Assembly: GCF_015674855.1 (NCBI RefSeq) | Contig: NZ_JADMLG010000004.1 | Location: forward strand, 62,001-126,000 | Direction of reading: 5' to 3' | DNA length: 64,000 nucleotides | Origin: Nocardia bovistercoris | GTDB lineage: Bacteria > Actinomycetota > Actinomycetes > Mycobacteriales > Mycobacteriaceae | Shown: positions 1 through 8,263 of the stretch, piece by piece | Layout of the letters: each line of letters begins with the position of its first letter | Numbering within the stretch: position 1 is the stretch's first letter | Made by a program: the position numbers and the translations under genes | The notes under the pieces: model-generated | What the model was told of the DNA's origin: nothing | Databases searched by the model: none | What the model saw: the letters and a program-made list of their open reading frames with translations, nothing else

Positions 1-2
1 GC

Positions 3-263
3 GATCAGGTCCAGATCAGCCTGAATCTGGCGCTGGGTTCGGCGATGGCGAGTATCGGTCTCACGATTCCGGCCATCGCGGTGGCCGGGATCTGGTTGGA
101 CGGTCCGCTGGTGCTCGGTCTCGGTGCGACGCAGATGGTGCTGCTGGCGATCACGGTCGTGGTCGGCGCGCTCACCGTCGTGCCGGGTCGCGCGACCCTG
201 CTGCAAGGCGGGGTGCATCTGGCGCTGTTCTCGGCCTTCGTCTTCTTGGCCGCGAGTCCCTAG
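3..263 (+). CDS. chaA: Ca2+/H+ antiporter, C-terminal end (partial)
   Basis: The frame is open from the window edge and ends in TAG at 261-263, giving the last 86 residues. It reads as hydrophobic membrane segments with NLALGSAMASIGLTIP and LGLGATQMVLLAITVVVGAL, which match the final repeat of ChaA-type cation/proton antiporters (CaCA superfamily). These proteins export calcium or sodium in exchange for protons across the cytoplasmic membrane. The N-terminal part lies outside the window, so the length and the first CaCA repeat cannot be checked. Just after the stop, 254-300 holds a short imperfect direct repeat of about 15 bases (CTAGCCTCCGAGT twice) of unknown meaning. Confidence 0.8.
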   Translation, partial: DQVQISLNLALGSAMASIGLTIPAIAVAGIWLDGPLVLGLGATQMVLLAITVVVGALTVVPGRATLLQGGVHLALFSAFVFLAASP

Positions 264-490
264 CCTCCGAGTCTCTAGCCTCCGAGTCCACAGCCTGCGG
301 TCTCCGAACTCCTGGCCTTGGATCTGTCGAGATTCCATCCCTTGACCTGCTGGAATGCCGCACCGTCCGGTCGGGTCGCGGTACGGATCGTTGGCGAATG
401 GTGACCTTGTGAGGTGTCCGATTCGGGTAGCCTCCGAAAAGATCGACTCTCGTGACAGCGTCCCTGCCGGCGTGAAGAAGGCGGTGTGCG

Positions 491-898
491 ATGGCGGATC
501 CCAACGGCGAGCCGGACAACGGCGAATCGGCGAACGGCGAATCGGCGAACGGCGAATCGGACAACGGCACCCGGATTCTCGCCGTGGTGGCCGCGATCGC
601 CGCGGTGGCGGCGTTCGCGGTCGCGATAGGTCTGGTGCTGAGCACCGACGACGACACCGCCGACGCACCCGCGCCGACGACGACGAACACCCCCGCACTC
701 GCTCCGACGGTGACCGTGTCGCGAAACCCCGTGTTCTCGGCGCCCAACACCTCTCCGATGCCGACCCAACCGGCGCATCGGGTCGGTGACGGCTGCGATA
801 TCGGCAACGTGACCGGCCGATGGGATGTGGTGACGGGCCGCGGCTGGGTGTGCGTCCCGGTCGTCCCGAGCACCGCGCCTCCCCTGGGAGAACGCTGA
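491..898 (+). CDS. Membrane-anchored secreted protein with Cys-pair module
   Basis: The product has 135 residues. Residues about 8-26 are an NGES-type tandem repeat from a 15-base DNA unit. One transmembrane helix (about 28-50) follows, then an Ala/Pro/Thr-rich linker. The C-terminal module starts at HRVGDGCDIGNVTGRW and ends in GWVCVP, with two cysteines that could form a disulfide. The topology suggests a short cytoplasmic tail and an extracytoplasmic C-terminus. I recognise no family. The next gene (973-1623) carries two copies of the same module, so the two are paralogues. Function is unknown. Confidence 0.75.
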   Translation: MADPNGEPDNGESANGESANGESDNGTRILAVVAAIAAVAAFAVAIGLVLSTDDDTADAPAPTTTNTPALAPTVTVSRNPVFSAPNTSPMPTQPAHRVGDGCDIGNVTGRWDVVTGRGWVCVPVVPSTAPPLGER

Positions 899-972
899 CT
901 TCCGAAGGGCGCTGTTTCCGAAGGGAGGCGCCGACTTCCGAGAGTTCCTGACCGACCATCGAAGGCGGTGCC

Positions 973-1623
973 ATGGAAACCGGTAGGACGACGATCGATG
1001 ACGACAACGCGCTCGGCAGCCGAGTCCTTGCCGTCGCGATGGGCGCGTGCACGCTGCTCGGACTGGTGGTGGCGATCGGTTTGACGCTGCGCACGAATCT
1101 GGACGCACCACCCCCGCGCCCGGTGGCGGCGACCCCCAGCGCGGGCGCTCCCGCACCGATCTATCAGGTCGGCGGCGACTGTTCGGCGGGCGGCATCTCG
1201 GCCCAGTGGGATCTGCGCGACGGACAACTGAATTGCGTCGCCCGCGACCGCATCCCGACCGCGCACCGCGTCGGCGACGACTGCTCCCACGACGGCATCG
1301 CCGCGAACTGGCAGTTCCCCGAAGGCCGCTGGACCTGCATACCCGCCGCAACTGTGCAGGCGCCACCGCCCCCCGAGCCGGGTCCGCTACCCGAACCGGA
1401 ACCCGCGCCACAGCCCGCACCCGCCCCGCAGCCCGAGCCCTCGTACGTGCCCCCGGTCCAGCAGGAAACGTGGGTGGCGCCGCCCGCCGAGGCATACGAG
1501 CCCACCTACGAGCCGCCTGCCCCAGCCCCGGCACCCGCCCCGGTCCCCGCACCCGCCCCGCCACCGGTGCCGTGGCTCCCGCAACTGCCGCCGCTGCCCT
1601 GGATGCCCCAACCCCCGCGGTGA
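973..1623 (+). CDS. Membrane-anchored Pro-rich secreted protein, two Cys-pair modules
   Basis: The product has 216 residues: a short N-terminus, one transmembrane helix (about 16-38), then two tandem modules of about 27 residues each. The modules start YQVGGDCSAGGISAQW and HRVGDDCSHDGIAANW. Each has two cysteines about 18 residues apart and the pattern VGxxCxxxxIxxxWxxxxGxxxC. The last 100 residues are a Pro/Ala/Glu-rich tail that could span peptidoglycan or mycolate layers. The module recurs once in the preceding gene. The start ATG follows GGCGGTGCC, a weak ribosome site. No known function; an envelope protein is inferred from topology only. Confidence 0.75.
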   Translation: METGRTTIDDDNALGSRVLAVAMGACTLLGLVVAIGLTLRTNLDAPPPRPVAATPSAGAPAPIYQVGGDCSAGGISAQWDLRDGQLNCVARDRIPTAHRVGDDCSHDGIAANWQFPEGRWTCIPAATVQAPPPPEPGPLPEPEPAPQPAPAPQPEPSYVPPVQQETWVAPPAEAYEPTYEPPAPAPAPAPVPAPAPPPVPWLPQLPPLPWMPQPPR

Positions 1624-1891
1624 GCCTGCCGTGCTGCGCCGCAGGTCGCGGATCGCCGAGTCGTGACGACGAGGCGCGGTGGACGAGCGTCTTCGTGCCG
1701 CGCGCCAGGCGGCGACGGCATCCGAGCCTGGAGTGCCGTGGTTGTTCTCGCCGCGTTCGTGAAAGGCGTCGATCCGTCCGCACGCTCCGGCATGACGCAG
1801 CCGATGTGCGAACGGTCGCCAACGCCGTGATCCAGCGGGGTTCGGGAAGGAGCACCGGAAAATCGGTGGACGCGGCTGCGATGCTCGAAAG

Positions 1892-2095
1892 GTGATCGAT
1901 GTTCCGGAGTTCTTCGCCGAGCGGTTGGCACGCGGTGCGGGGGAGCAGGCGCGCGCGTGGGTCGCGGGCCTGCCCGACCCGGTCGCCGAGTACACGAGTC
2001 GCCTGCGACCGACTCGCACCATCCTGACCTCGTGGCGCCGGTCGGCGGCGCAGGTCGTCGCGCCGTGGGCGCCGAGCACAAGGGTGGTGGGCTGA
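1892..2095 (+). pseudogene. Possible remnant of an APH(6)/hydroxyurea kinase-type gene
   Basis: A 67-residue open frame begins MIDVPEFFAERLARGAGEQ and continues with RAWVAGLPDPVAEYTSRL. That resembles the N-terminus of aminoglycoside/hydroxyurea phosphotransferases (PF04655), which usually start with a VPE..F...... G..WL..LP..V.E pattern. After about 35 residues the resemblance fades, and no kinase catalytic loop appears in any frame before 2255. It may be a decayed or truncated resistance-type gene, or a chance resemblance. The flanking intervals 1624-1891 and 2096-2255 show nothing else I can support. Confidence 0.3.
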
Positions 2096-2255
2096 GCGCG
2101 TGTGGTGGCGACGGCGGGATCGACACATCGCGCGACCGGCACATGTTCCGTGGCGGGATCGTCGCCGTTCGTGCACGACGGTGACCCGACCGCCCGGACG
2201 ATCCAACGGCAAGCGCCCGTATCGCCGCCTCTCTTGAGCGAAATCGCCCTACGAA

Positions 2256-2630
2256 TCAGTGTGGATAGCGGGCGGCGTAGCGGGCGCGTTCGTCGGCTCG
2301 ACGTCGAGCTCGTGCTGGATTCTCCAGGTCGGCGGGCAGGCCGTGGGCGGTGAGACGGTGCGCGCGGTTCATGGGCAGGAACGCCGCGGTGTAGAACAGT
2401 GCGAGCAGTACGGCGAGCAGGATCATCGAGCCGCGTAGCCAGAGTTCGCCCGGGAACAGCAGGAACGCGGCGAACAGCGGGGTGAAGGGGACGAGGCCGC
2501 GCACGATGTGGCGGGCGGTGGCGTATCGGCCGGTGAGGTCTTCGCGGACCCAGTCGCGCAGGGAGTCGGGCAGGCGGCGGCCGAAGGCGTAGCCGATCCA
2601 CTGCCACGGGGTGGGGCGTCGGCGTTTCAT
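2256..2630 (-). CDS. DUF5313 family membrane protein
   Basis: The product has 124 residues with an N-terminal basic MKRRRPTPWQWIGYAFGRRL. Two transmembrane helices follow (about 45-62 and 66-88), then an Arg-rich C-terminal tail. The order and motif (P..WIGYAFGR.LP) match the DUF5313 family of mycobacteria and Nocardia, whose function is unknown. Its ATG overlaps the stop of the upstream MarR-type gene by four bases (ATGA, 2627-2630). The two are therefore very likely co-transcribed and translationally coupled. Confidence 0.8.
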   Translation of the reverse strand: MKRRRPTPWQWIGYAFGRRLPDSLRDWVREDLTGRYATARHIVRGLVPFTPLFAAFLLFPGELWLRGSMILLAVLLALFYTAAFLPMNRAHRLTAHGLPADLENPARARRRADERARYAARYPH

Positions 2631-3109
2631 GCGGTGACTCCGGTTGTGTCGGAGGGGTTCTCGTTGAGCATTGCGTGCCGGGCCGCCTTGTTGACGTTGG
2701 TCAGCACGTCGCGCAGCTGTTCGAGATCGGCGAGGCGCACGCCGAGTCTTTCCACCACGGCGGGTGGGATCTTCTCCGCCTCGGCGCGCAGCGCGGCGCC
2801 CTCGGGGGTCAGGTTCACCACGAGGGTGCGTTCGTCGTCGGGATCGCGGTCACGAGTCAGCAGCCCGGCCGCCTCCAGGCGTTTCAGCAGCGGGGACAGG
2901 GTGGGGGAGTCGAGTTGGATCGCCTCGGCGATGGCCTTCACCGACATCGGCGCCTCGCCCCACAGCGCCAGCATGACCAGGTATTGCGGGTGGGTGAGCC
3001 CGAGCGGTTCCAGCAGCGGTCGGTAGACCGCGAGTACCGCCCGGTTGGCGACGGCGAGTGCGAAACACACCTGCCTGTCCAGGCGCAGCGGGTCGTCCTC
3101 GGTGTCCAC
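2627..3109 (-). CDS. MarR-family regulator, OhrR-like
   Basis: The product has 160 residues with a winged helix covering about 30-120 (SVKAIAEAIQLDSPTLSPLL as recognition region, DPDDERTLVVNLT as wing). The N-terminus RQVCFALAVANRA places Cys15 where OhrR peroxide sensors have their reactive cysteine, and PQYLVMLALW is also OhrR-like. OhrR proteins repress a peroxidase gene (ohr) until oxidised. No ohr gene lies nearby; the co-transcribed partner is DUF5313 instead. The GTG start at 3109 is set by GAGGAG eight bases upstream. A palindrome at 3137-3159 sits in the promoter, suggesting autoregulation. Confidence 0.85.
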   Translation of the reverse strand: MDTEDDPLRLDRQVCFALAVANRAVLAVYRPLLEPLGLTHPQYLVMLALWGEAPMSVKAIAEAIQLDSPTLSPLLKRLEAAGLLTRDRDPDDERTLVVNLTPEGAALRAEAEKIPPAVVERLGVRLADLEQLRDVLTNVNKAARHAMLNENPSDTTGVTA

Positions 3110-3136
3110 ACGGTCTCCTCGGGTCGCGGTCGCACC

Positions 3137-3159
3137 TAACGATAGCGTGTTAATAGTTA
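3137..3159. promoter_or_regulatory. Palindrome upstream of OhrR-like gene (candidate operator)
   Basis: An A/T-rich imperfect inverted repeat, TAACGATA-N6-TAATAGTTA, stands out in GC-rich DNA 28 bases upstream of the MarR-type start. Its size and composition fit a MarR/OhrR dimer site, which would make the gene autoregulated. Confidence 0.5.
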
Positions 3160-3215
3160 GTGCATGAAGTATTTGTGAGTGAGCTCTCCCGCGGGGAAAG
3201 TTCCGGTGGAGCGCC

Positions 3216-4334
3216 TCAGGCCAGATGAACCGGCAGGGTGAGCGGGCCGCGATGTCGGAACCCGCAGCGCCATCCGATATCGCGCTCGGACACCGTCAAG
3301 GTCGTGGCGGGCCACCTGGTGAAGACGTGGTCGAGCGCGCTCAGCGTCACCGCGCGCACCAGTGCCGCGCCGACGCAGGCGTGCTTGCCGTAGCCGAGGC
3401 CGAGCTGGCGATTGCGGGTCCGCGCCAGATCCAGCTTGCCTGGGCCGTCGAAATGGTCGGGATCGCGATTGGCCGAGGCCAGGCACAGCAGCACGGTGTC
3501 GCCCGCCCTGATGTCGTAGCGGCCGACGCGCAGATCCTCGGTGGCGAAACGCGGACCGGCCAGCACCTGCGGGGAGATGTAGCGCAGCAGTTCGTCGACC
3601 ATCGGCGACTTGTTCCGGCCGCGCCGCAGCACCCGGATCTGGTCCGGGCGGGTCAGCAGGGTCAGGATCGCGCCCGCGAGCAGGTCGGTCAGTACCTCGT
3701 ACCAGGCGAACATCAGGTAGCGCAGCAGGTCGGCGAGTGCGTCGGGGTCGCGCCGGGCCAGCCGGGCGATCATGGTGTCCGAGGACTCGGGACGTTCGAT
3801 GACCGCCTCGACGAGCGCCGTGCGCATCTCGTCGGTGTTCGCGCGGTCGGCGGCAGGGAGCAGGGTGGCGCCCGCCCAGTCGAGCAGCGCTTCGCGTTCT
3901 GGGCCGCGCAGTCCGAGCAGTTCACCGAGTATCGCCGCGGGCAGCGGCACCGCGAGGCGTTCGACCAGGTCGGCGGTGCCGTCGGCGTCCGGGTTCTTGG
4001 ACAGGGTGTCGATGAGATCGGGCACGCCTCGGGCGAGTTCGGCCAGCCGCGTCGCGGTGAACTCAGCGCCGAAGAGTTCGCGCCAGTGGCCGCGCTCGCG
4101 CGGGACGGCGGGTGCGGGCTCGCTCGCGCCGCGATAGTCGCGCGCCCCCGCCGCGCCGACGTCGGTGGTGAGGCGCGTATCGGCCAGTCCCGCACGCACA
4201 TCCGCGTAGCGGGTGATCAGCCACGCTGGTGGTCCGTCGGGGGTTCTGACCCGGTGGACGCCGCCTCGGCGGCGCAACCGGTCGAGTACCGGCCACGGAT
4301 TCGCCGCGAATCCCGCATCGAAGACCTCGAGCAC
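3216..4334 (-). CDS. Cytochrome P450-like protein, atypical I-helix
   Basis: The product has 372 residues, slightly shorter than usual bacterial P450s (about 400). The heme-ligand region LGYGKHACVGAAL places the thiolate at Cys320 (FxxGxHxCxG family, with Leu-Gly-Tyr replacing the usual Phe start). The K-helix ExxR is E248-L-L-R251. The I-helix stretch FAWYEVLTDLLA lacks the normal AGxDT/AGxET: Gly is Trp211 and the oxygen-activating Thr is Val214. It may therefore use a peroxide or peracid route, have an unusual reaction, or bind heme without normal monooxygenation. GTG start after a GGGGG run. No redox partner is adjacent. Confidence 0.8.
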   Translation of the reverse strand: MLEVFDAGFAANPWPVLDRLRRRGGVHRVRTPDGPPAWLITRYADVRAGLADTRLTTDVGAAGARDYRGASEPAPAVPRERGHWRELFGAEFTATRLAELARGVPDLIDTLSKNPDADGTADLVERLAVPLPAAILGELLGLRGPEREALLDWAGATLLPAADRANTDEMRTALVEAVIERPESSDTMIARLARRDPDALADLLRYLMFAWYEVLTDLLAGAILTLLTRPDQIRVLRRGRNKSPMVDELLRYISPQVLAGPRFATEDLRVGRYDIRAGDTVLLCLASANRDPDHFDGPGKLDLARTRNRQLGLGYGKHACVGAALVRAVTLSALDHVFTRWPATTLTVSERDIGWRCGFRHRGPLTLPVHLA

Positions 4335-4580
4335 GCCTGACCCCCATTCGCATTGTCCGGCAATGAGTCTCGGTGTCGTTCCGTGCGCACCAACCTACCC
4401 GGAGCCGAACGCGCTCGCCGCGCGGTACGCGGACCGATCGGTATGCAATCGGCGCCCGCCCCGCCCCGGCCGCCGAACGCCCGAATATCTCGGAAGTATT
4501 TTCGACTCCCGTTGTTTGGGTTCCTCGGGGCGGGGAATTGCGGTCGATGTCACTACACACTTCAGCGCACGGGATTGACC

Positions 4581-5069
4581 ATGATCATAATCTTGGGGCT
4601 TTTGGTTCTGATCGCGGCGGTGGTCGTCGGGGTCGCCGGTGTCGCGGCGAACACCGGCGAAGTCCGCACCGACACCAGCGATTTCGGGGTCTTCGACTAC
4701 CACTTCACGGCATCGGCCGGTGAATTGTTCCTCTACGGCATGGCGGTCGGCGCCATCGGAATGCTCGGCCTCGCCCTGCTGCTGGCCGGACTCTGGAAGT
4801 CCTCGCGCCGCAACAGCGAGACCCGCCGGGAACTGCGCCGCACGCGCAAGGAGGCGGCGCAGGCACGCCGCGCGGACGACGCCGCGGTCCGCGACGCCAC
4901 ACCGCCGAAGTCGCCCGAACAGCCGAAACAGCCGCCGAAGCAGCCGATTCCGGCCACCGCGACCACCGAACAGAAACCGGTGTGGAGCCTCAATCGGTTC
5001 CTGCCGAAGGCCGGATCGGACACCACACAGAGCTCGCGTCGCCCCACGGCCGACGCGTCCGCGAAATAA
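4581..5069 (+). CDS. Two-helix membrane protein with basic cytoplasmic tail
   Basis: Starting at the ATG at 4581 (MIIILGLLVLIAAVVVG) the product has 162 residues. Transmembrane helices lie at about 1-22 and 50-72, with a short extracytoplasmic loop between. A long Arg/Lys-rich then Pro-rich tail (about 75-162, repeats of EQPKQPPKQP) follows. The frame stays open upstream to 4353, but that part is Arg/Pro-rich and lacks a ribosome site, so the shorter start is preferred. Function unknown. The DUF6131 gene follows 36 bases later and is probably co-transcribed. Confidence 0.6.
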   Translation: MIIILGLLVLIAAVVVGVAGVAANTGEVRTDTSDFGVFDYHFTASAGELFLYGMAVGAIGMLGLALLLAGLWKSSRRNSETRRELRRTRKEAAQARRADDAAVRDATPPKSPEQPKQPPKQPIPATATTEQKPVWSLNRFLPKAGSDTTQSSRRPTADASAK

Positions 5070-5105
5070 CGATCGACCGTCGATCGTCACACAAAGGATG
5101 GAATC

Positions 5106-5261
5106 ATGATCGTTCTCGGACTCGTTCTGCTGCTCGTCGGCTGGCTCGTCGGAATCCCCTTGCTCACCACCGCGGGCATCGTCGTCCTGCTCGTCGGCGC
5201 GGTGCTCTGGATCGCGGGCTCGGTCGGCCGCCCGGTCGCCGGACGCAGACACTATTACTGA
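5106..5261 (+). CDS. DUF6131 family small membrane protein
   Basis: The product is a 51-residue protein, MIVLGLVLLLVGWLVG at its start and GRPVAGRRHYY at its end, with two closely packed transmembrane helices. The length, the GIP..T.GI loop and the basic aromatic tail match DUF6131, a family of tiny actinobacterial membrane proteins of unknown role. A clear ribosome site (AAAGGATGG) precedes the ATG by five bases. A strong hairpin begins 15 bases after the stop. Confidence 0.8.
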   Translation: MIVLGLVLLLVGWLVGIPLLTTAGIVVLLVGAVLWIAGSVGRPVAGRRHYY

Positions 5262-5276
5262 CACTCGAAAACAGGT

Positions 5277-5319
5277 GGCCCGCGCCCCCGGTCGGAATTA
5301 TCCGACCGGGGGCGCGGCC
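5277..5319. terminator. Bidirectional terminator hairpin between convergent genes
   Basis: A long GC-rich inverted repeat (right arm TCCGACCGGGGGCGCGGCC, left arm its complement with one extra C) has a four-base ATTA loop. It separates the convergent DUF6131 and phosphoribosyltransferase genes, and its right arm includes the last codons and stop of the latter. It lacks a strong T-run, as is common in actinobacteria. Confidence 0.65.
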
Positions 5320-5978
5320 AGTCCGGAATCGGTACGGCAGTTCGCGGCGCGGTCGAGCAGGTCGATGATTTCTCGATCGCTCACCTCGTCGTATTCCTGA
5401 TACCACTGCGCGATCGAATGGAAGAATTCCGGCGTTTCCAGGCAGACGATATGGTCCACGTGCGCGGCGAGTACGCGGATGGCGCGCGGCGAGCCGACCG
5501 GAACGGCGAGCAGTACCCGCCTCGCCCCCTGCGCCCGCGCCACCGCGCAGGCCGCACGCGCCGAAGCGCCGGTGGCGACGCCGTCGTCGACGACGATCAC
5601 CGTGACCCCGGCCAGCGGAATCGGCGCGTGCGTGGCGCGATAGCGCAGGGCGCTTCGCGACATGTCGCGGCGCGCCTCGGTCTCCACCCTGACGCGTTCG
5701 GAGCCGGATACGAACGCGCGGCAGGCGATATCGTCATCGATGACCCTGACGCCGTTCTCGCCGATCGCGCCGAATGCCAAGCGCGGCTGGAACGGCACCG
5801 GAAGTTTACGCACCACAGCGACATCCAGCGGCGCGCGCAGCGCGACGGCCACCTCGTAGGCGACCGGCATGCCGCCCCGAGTGATGCCGAGCACAACGAC
5901 ATCGTCGTCCTGGAATCGGAATCCGCGCAATCGCCCGATCAAACGGCGACCGGCATCGCGGCGATCATGGAAAGGCAT
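5298..5978 (-). CDS. Phosphoribosyltransferase family protein
   Basis: The product has 226 residues from the ATG at 5978, which has an excellent GAGGAGG ribosome site. The PRPP-binding loop is VIVVDDGVATGASARAA (about residues 120-136). The N-terminal VLGITRGGMPVAYEVA and VVRKLPVPFQPRLAFGAIGE motifs are typical of the stand-alone PRTase family found beside alpha/beta hydrolases in stress loci. The natural substrate of this subfamily is not established. The frame extends upstream to 6092 without a better start. Confidence 0.85.
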   Translation of the reverse strand: MPFHDRRDAGRRLIGRLRGFRFQDDDVVVLGITRGGMPVAYEVAVALRAPLDVAVVRKLPVPFQPRLAFGAIGENGVRVIDDDIACRAFVSGSERVRVETEARRDMSRSALRYRATHAPIPLAGVTVIVVDDGVATGASARAACAVARAQGARRVLLAVPVGSPRAIRVLAAHVDHIVCLETPEFFHSIAQWYQEYDEVSDREIIDLLDRAANCRTDSGLAAPPVG

Positions 5979-6107
5979 GTCGGTCCTCCTCGCTCGAGTA
6001 CCGCGGTGAATCGGAGCCACACCATCGGGACCCGTCGAGGACTCGTACTTTACGCCCCCGACCGCCCGAATAGCAGAGTCGCAGGTGAACATGCGACCGC
6101 GCGGACC

Positions 6108-6839
6108 TCAGATTCCGGCCACGCCCGCGAGTTGACCGATGCCGTAGGTGACCCCCATGGCCAGCGCGCCGCCGATCACGACCCGAACCACGGCGCGCCC
6201 GCGACGACTGCCGCCGAGGCGCGCGCTCACCGAACCGGTGAGCGCGAGAGCGACGAGCACCGCCCCGAAGGTCACCGGGATACGCGCGCTCACCGGCGGC
6301 AGCAGGATCGCCACCAGCGGCAGCAGCGCGCCGAGGGTGAACGCGACCGCCGAAGAGGCCGCGGCTTGCCACGGGTTGGTCAATTCGCACGGGTCGAGGC
6401 CGAGTTCGGCCTCGGCGTGGGCGGTGAACGCGTCGTGCGCGGTGAGCTCCTCGGCCACCTTGCGCGCGGTCTCCCTGGTCAGCCCTTTGGCCTCGTAGAT
6501 GTCGGCCAGTTCGTTCAGTTCGCAGTCGGGATCGTCGCGTAATTCCCTGCGTTCCTTGGCCAGCAGTGACCGCTCGGCGTCGCGCTGGGTGCTGACCGAG
6601 ACGTATTCGCCGACCGCCATCGATATGGCGCCCGCTGTCAATCCGGCTATGCCCGCGGTGAATATCTCGTCGGTGCCGGTGGTGGCCGCCGCCACACCGA
6701 CGACGAGGCCCGCGGTGGAGACGATGCCGTCGTTGGCGCCGAGCACCCCGGCGCGCAGCCAATTGAGCCGGGTCGCCAATCCGCCCGCGTGTGCTTCGTG
6801 CGGATGGGACTGCTGGGTCGGGCTGCTCGAATCCACCAT
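6108..6839 (-). CDS. VIT1/CCC1-family transporter
   Basis: The product has 243 residues from the ATG at 6839 (MVDSSSPTQQSHPHEAHAGG). NWLRAGVLGANDGIVSTAGL and AISMAVGEYVSVSTQRDAE are the hallmark first two helices and metal-binding loop of the VIT1/CCC1 family, which moves Fe2+ or Mn2+ across membranes. A cytoplasmic helical hairpin with several Glu (about 95-160) precedes three C-terminal transmembrane helices. An upstream in-frame ATG at 6911 would add 24 polar residues and cannot be excluded. Confidence 0.9.
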   Translation of the reverse strand: MVDSSSPTQQSHPHEAHAGGLATRLNWLRAGVLGANDGIVSTAGLVVGVAAATTGTDEIFTAGIAGLTAGAISMAVGEYVSVSTQRDAERSLLAKERRELRDDPDCELNELADIYEAKGLTRETARKVAEELTAHDAFTAHAEAELGLDPCELTNPWQAAASSAVAFTLGALLPLVAILLPPVSARIPVTFGAVLVALALTGSVSARLGGSRRGRAVVRVVIGGALAMGVTYGIGQLAGVAGI

Positions 6840-6969
6840 GTGCCGAACCCTATCCGCCGTCACCGCGCGCCATCCGCCATCGTCGCCGATATCACTTTTC
6901 GGCGCCGACACCCGTCGAAGCCGCAGGTCTCGGCGTCAGGACGACGCTTGCCGTCGCCTTCGCTGGTCC

Positions 6970-7332
6970 TCACCACCGCCGCCGCGGCACCGGGTGCGGC
7001 AGCAGTTTGCGGTGCAGCACCTGCAGGGCAAGCAGCAGGCCGACCGACAGTGCGCAGGTCGAGTAATCGTCGAGGATGTAGGCGAGCACCGCGAATCCGC
7101 CGAACAACGGGATCTCCAGGACCGCGCACCAGGCAAGGACCCGCAGACGCGCGGCGTTGGTGTCGAGCCAGCGCACGCCGTCATCGATGATCTCGCCCGC
7201 CGTCACCGCGCACACCAGGCCGTCGCCGACCTGGACGAAACGGTGCACGGCCTCCTCGCGGGTCAATTCGCCGAGCCAGGCCCGGTCGATCAGCCGCTTG
7301 CCCTCCTCGGCAACCTCTCTGACCGTGTCCAT
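6970..7332 (-). CDS. Small membrane protein, unknown
   Basis: The product has 120 residues. The N-terminal half is soluble and helical (EEGKRLIDRAWLGELTREEA). Two transmembrane segments lie at about 66-85 and 90-106, with a basic tail PHPVPRRRW. A GGGAT ribosome site precedes the ATG at 7332. The family is not recognised. It lies between the VIT transporter and a divergently transcribed lipoprotein. Confidence 0.7.
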   Translation of the reverse strand: MDTVREVAEEGKRLIDRAWLGELTREEAVHRFVQVGDGLVCAVTAGEIIDDGVRWLDTNAARLRVLAWCAVLEIPLFGGFAVLAYILDDYSTCALSVGLLLALQVLHRKLLPHPVPRRRW

Positions 7333-7543
7333 GCGATCCCTTCCCGATACAACCGGTCGTGAAGTCTATGACGCCGTCGCGGGCGTTCCTAGAGGCGATC
7401 GGGTCGCGATCGCGCCGTCGGGTCCGGTGTCGAACGGGCCCGACCGGTCGGGACGCCATCCCGCAAACGCGGAGCGTGCGATCCAACGGCGCTCGCCCGG
7501 TGCGGATTCGGCGGGCGCGACCACGGCCGGCATGCTGGGCGGC

Positions 7544-8263
7544 ATGATCGATCTGCGGGGCAGGGTCGCACGCTGTGCGATGGCGGTGGCGGCGGGCGGG
7601 GCGCTCGTCGCCGGATGCGGTGCGAACGACGACGCGGGCGGGTCGAGTTCGGCGCCGCCGAGCACGCCGAGGGAACAACTGCTGCTCACCGAGGCCGAAT
7701 TCCCGGCGGGCGTCAAGAAGATCGACGTGCCGCAGGACCGTTTGCAGGCCGCGACCGCCGACCTCGCCGGCGTGCAGCAGAACGCGACCTTCACCCCGCC
7801 GGAATGCGCCGCGACCCAGCAGCAACTGAGCGACGCCACCAAGGATCTGCTCGCGCAGTCCGCGATCATCGGCGCCGCCGATCAACAGTCCGGCGTGATG
7901 TACACCGAATTCGTCGCGGGCCGCACCGGAGAACTCGCCCGCATCACCGAAGGCAACAAGACCTGCCCCGAGGTGAGCCTCACCACCACCGTCGAGGGCC
8001 GCGCCATCTCCACGGTCTCCAAGGTCGAGAACCTTTCGGCCCCCGCCGGGTTGAAGGGCGTCGACGCCATCGTCTACCGCTCCACCTCGGTGTCGACGGT
8101 CGGTTCGGGCAAGCCGCTGACCACCACCGCGTACATGGGCATCGCCGTGGTGCGCGGCGCCACGGTCGCGGTACGCGTGAGCAGCCTGCGCGACACGGTG
8201 GACGAGGCCGCGTTCACGGGAGTCTTCACCGACGCGGTCGATAAGGTTCGCAAGGCCGCCTAA
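7544..8263 (+). CDS. Putative lipoprotein (DUF5642-like)
   Basis: The product has about 239 residues. The N-terminus MIDLRGRVARCAMAVAAGG has a basic n-region, a hydrophobic core and the lipobox ALVAGC, so the mature protein would be lipid-anchored. A Ser/Pro-rich linker is followed by a domain with two likely disulfide cysteines (TPPECAAT and NKTCPEVS) and an extended C-terminal sheet. This resembles the DUF5642/PknH-sensor-like exported domains of mycobacteria, but the assignment is tentative. An alternative ATG lies 12 bases upstream at 7532. Confidence 0.75.
   Translation: MIDLRGRVARCAMAVAAGGALVAGCGANDDAGGSSSAPPSTPREQLLLTEAEFPAGVKKIDVPQDRLQAATADLAGVQQNATFTPPECAATQQQLSDATKDLLAQSAIIGAADQQSGVMYTEFVAGRTGELARITEGNKTCPEVSLTTTVEGRAISTVSKVENLSAPAGLKGVDAIVYRSTSVSTVGSGKPLTTTAYMGIAVVRGATVAVRVSSLRDTVDEAAFTGVFTDAVDKVRKAA

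Noticed and set aside
1047..1895. Second coding frame overlapping the Pro-rich secreted protein
   Set aside because: Arg-rich shadow of the real gene, with no start signal or domain.
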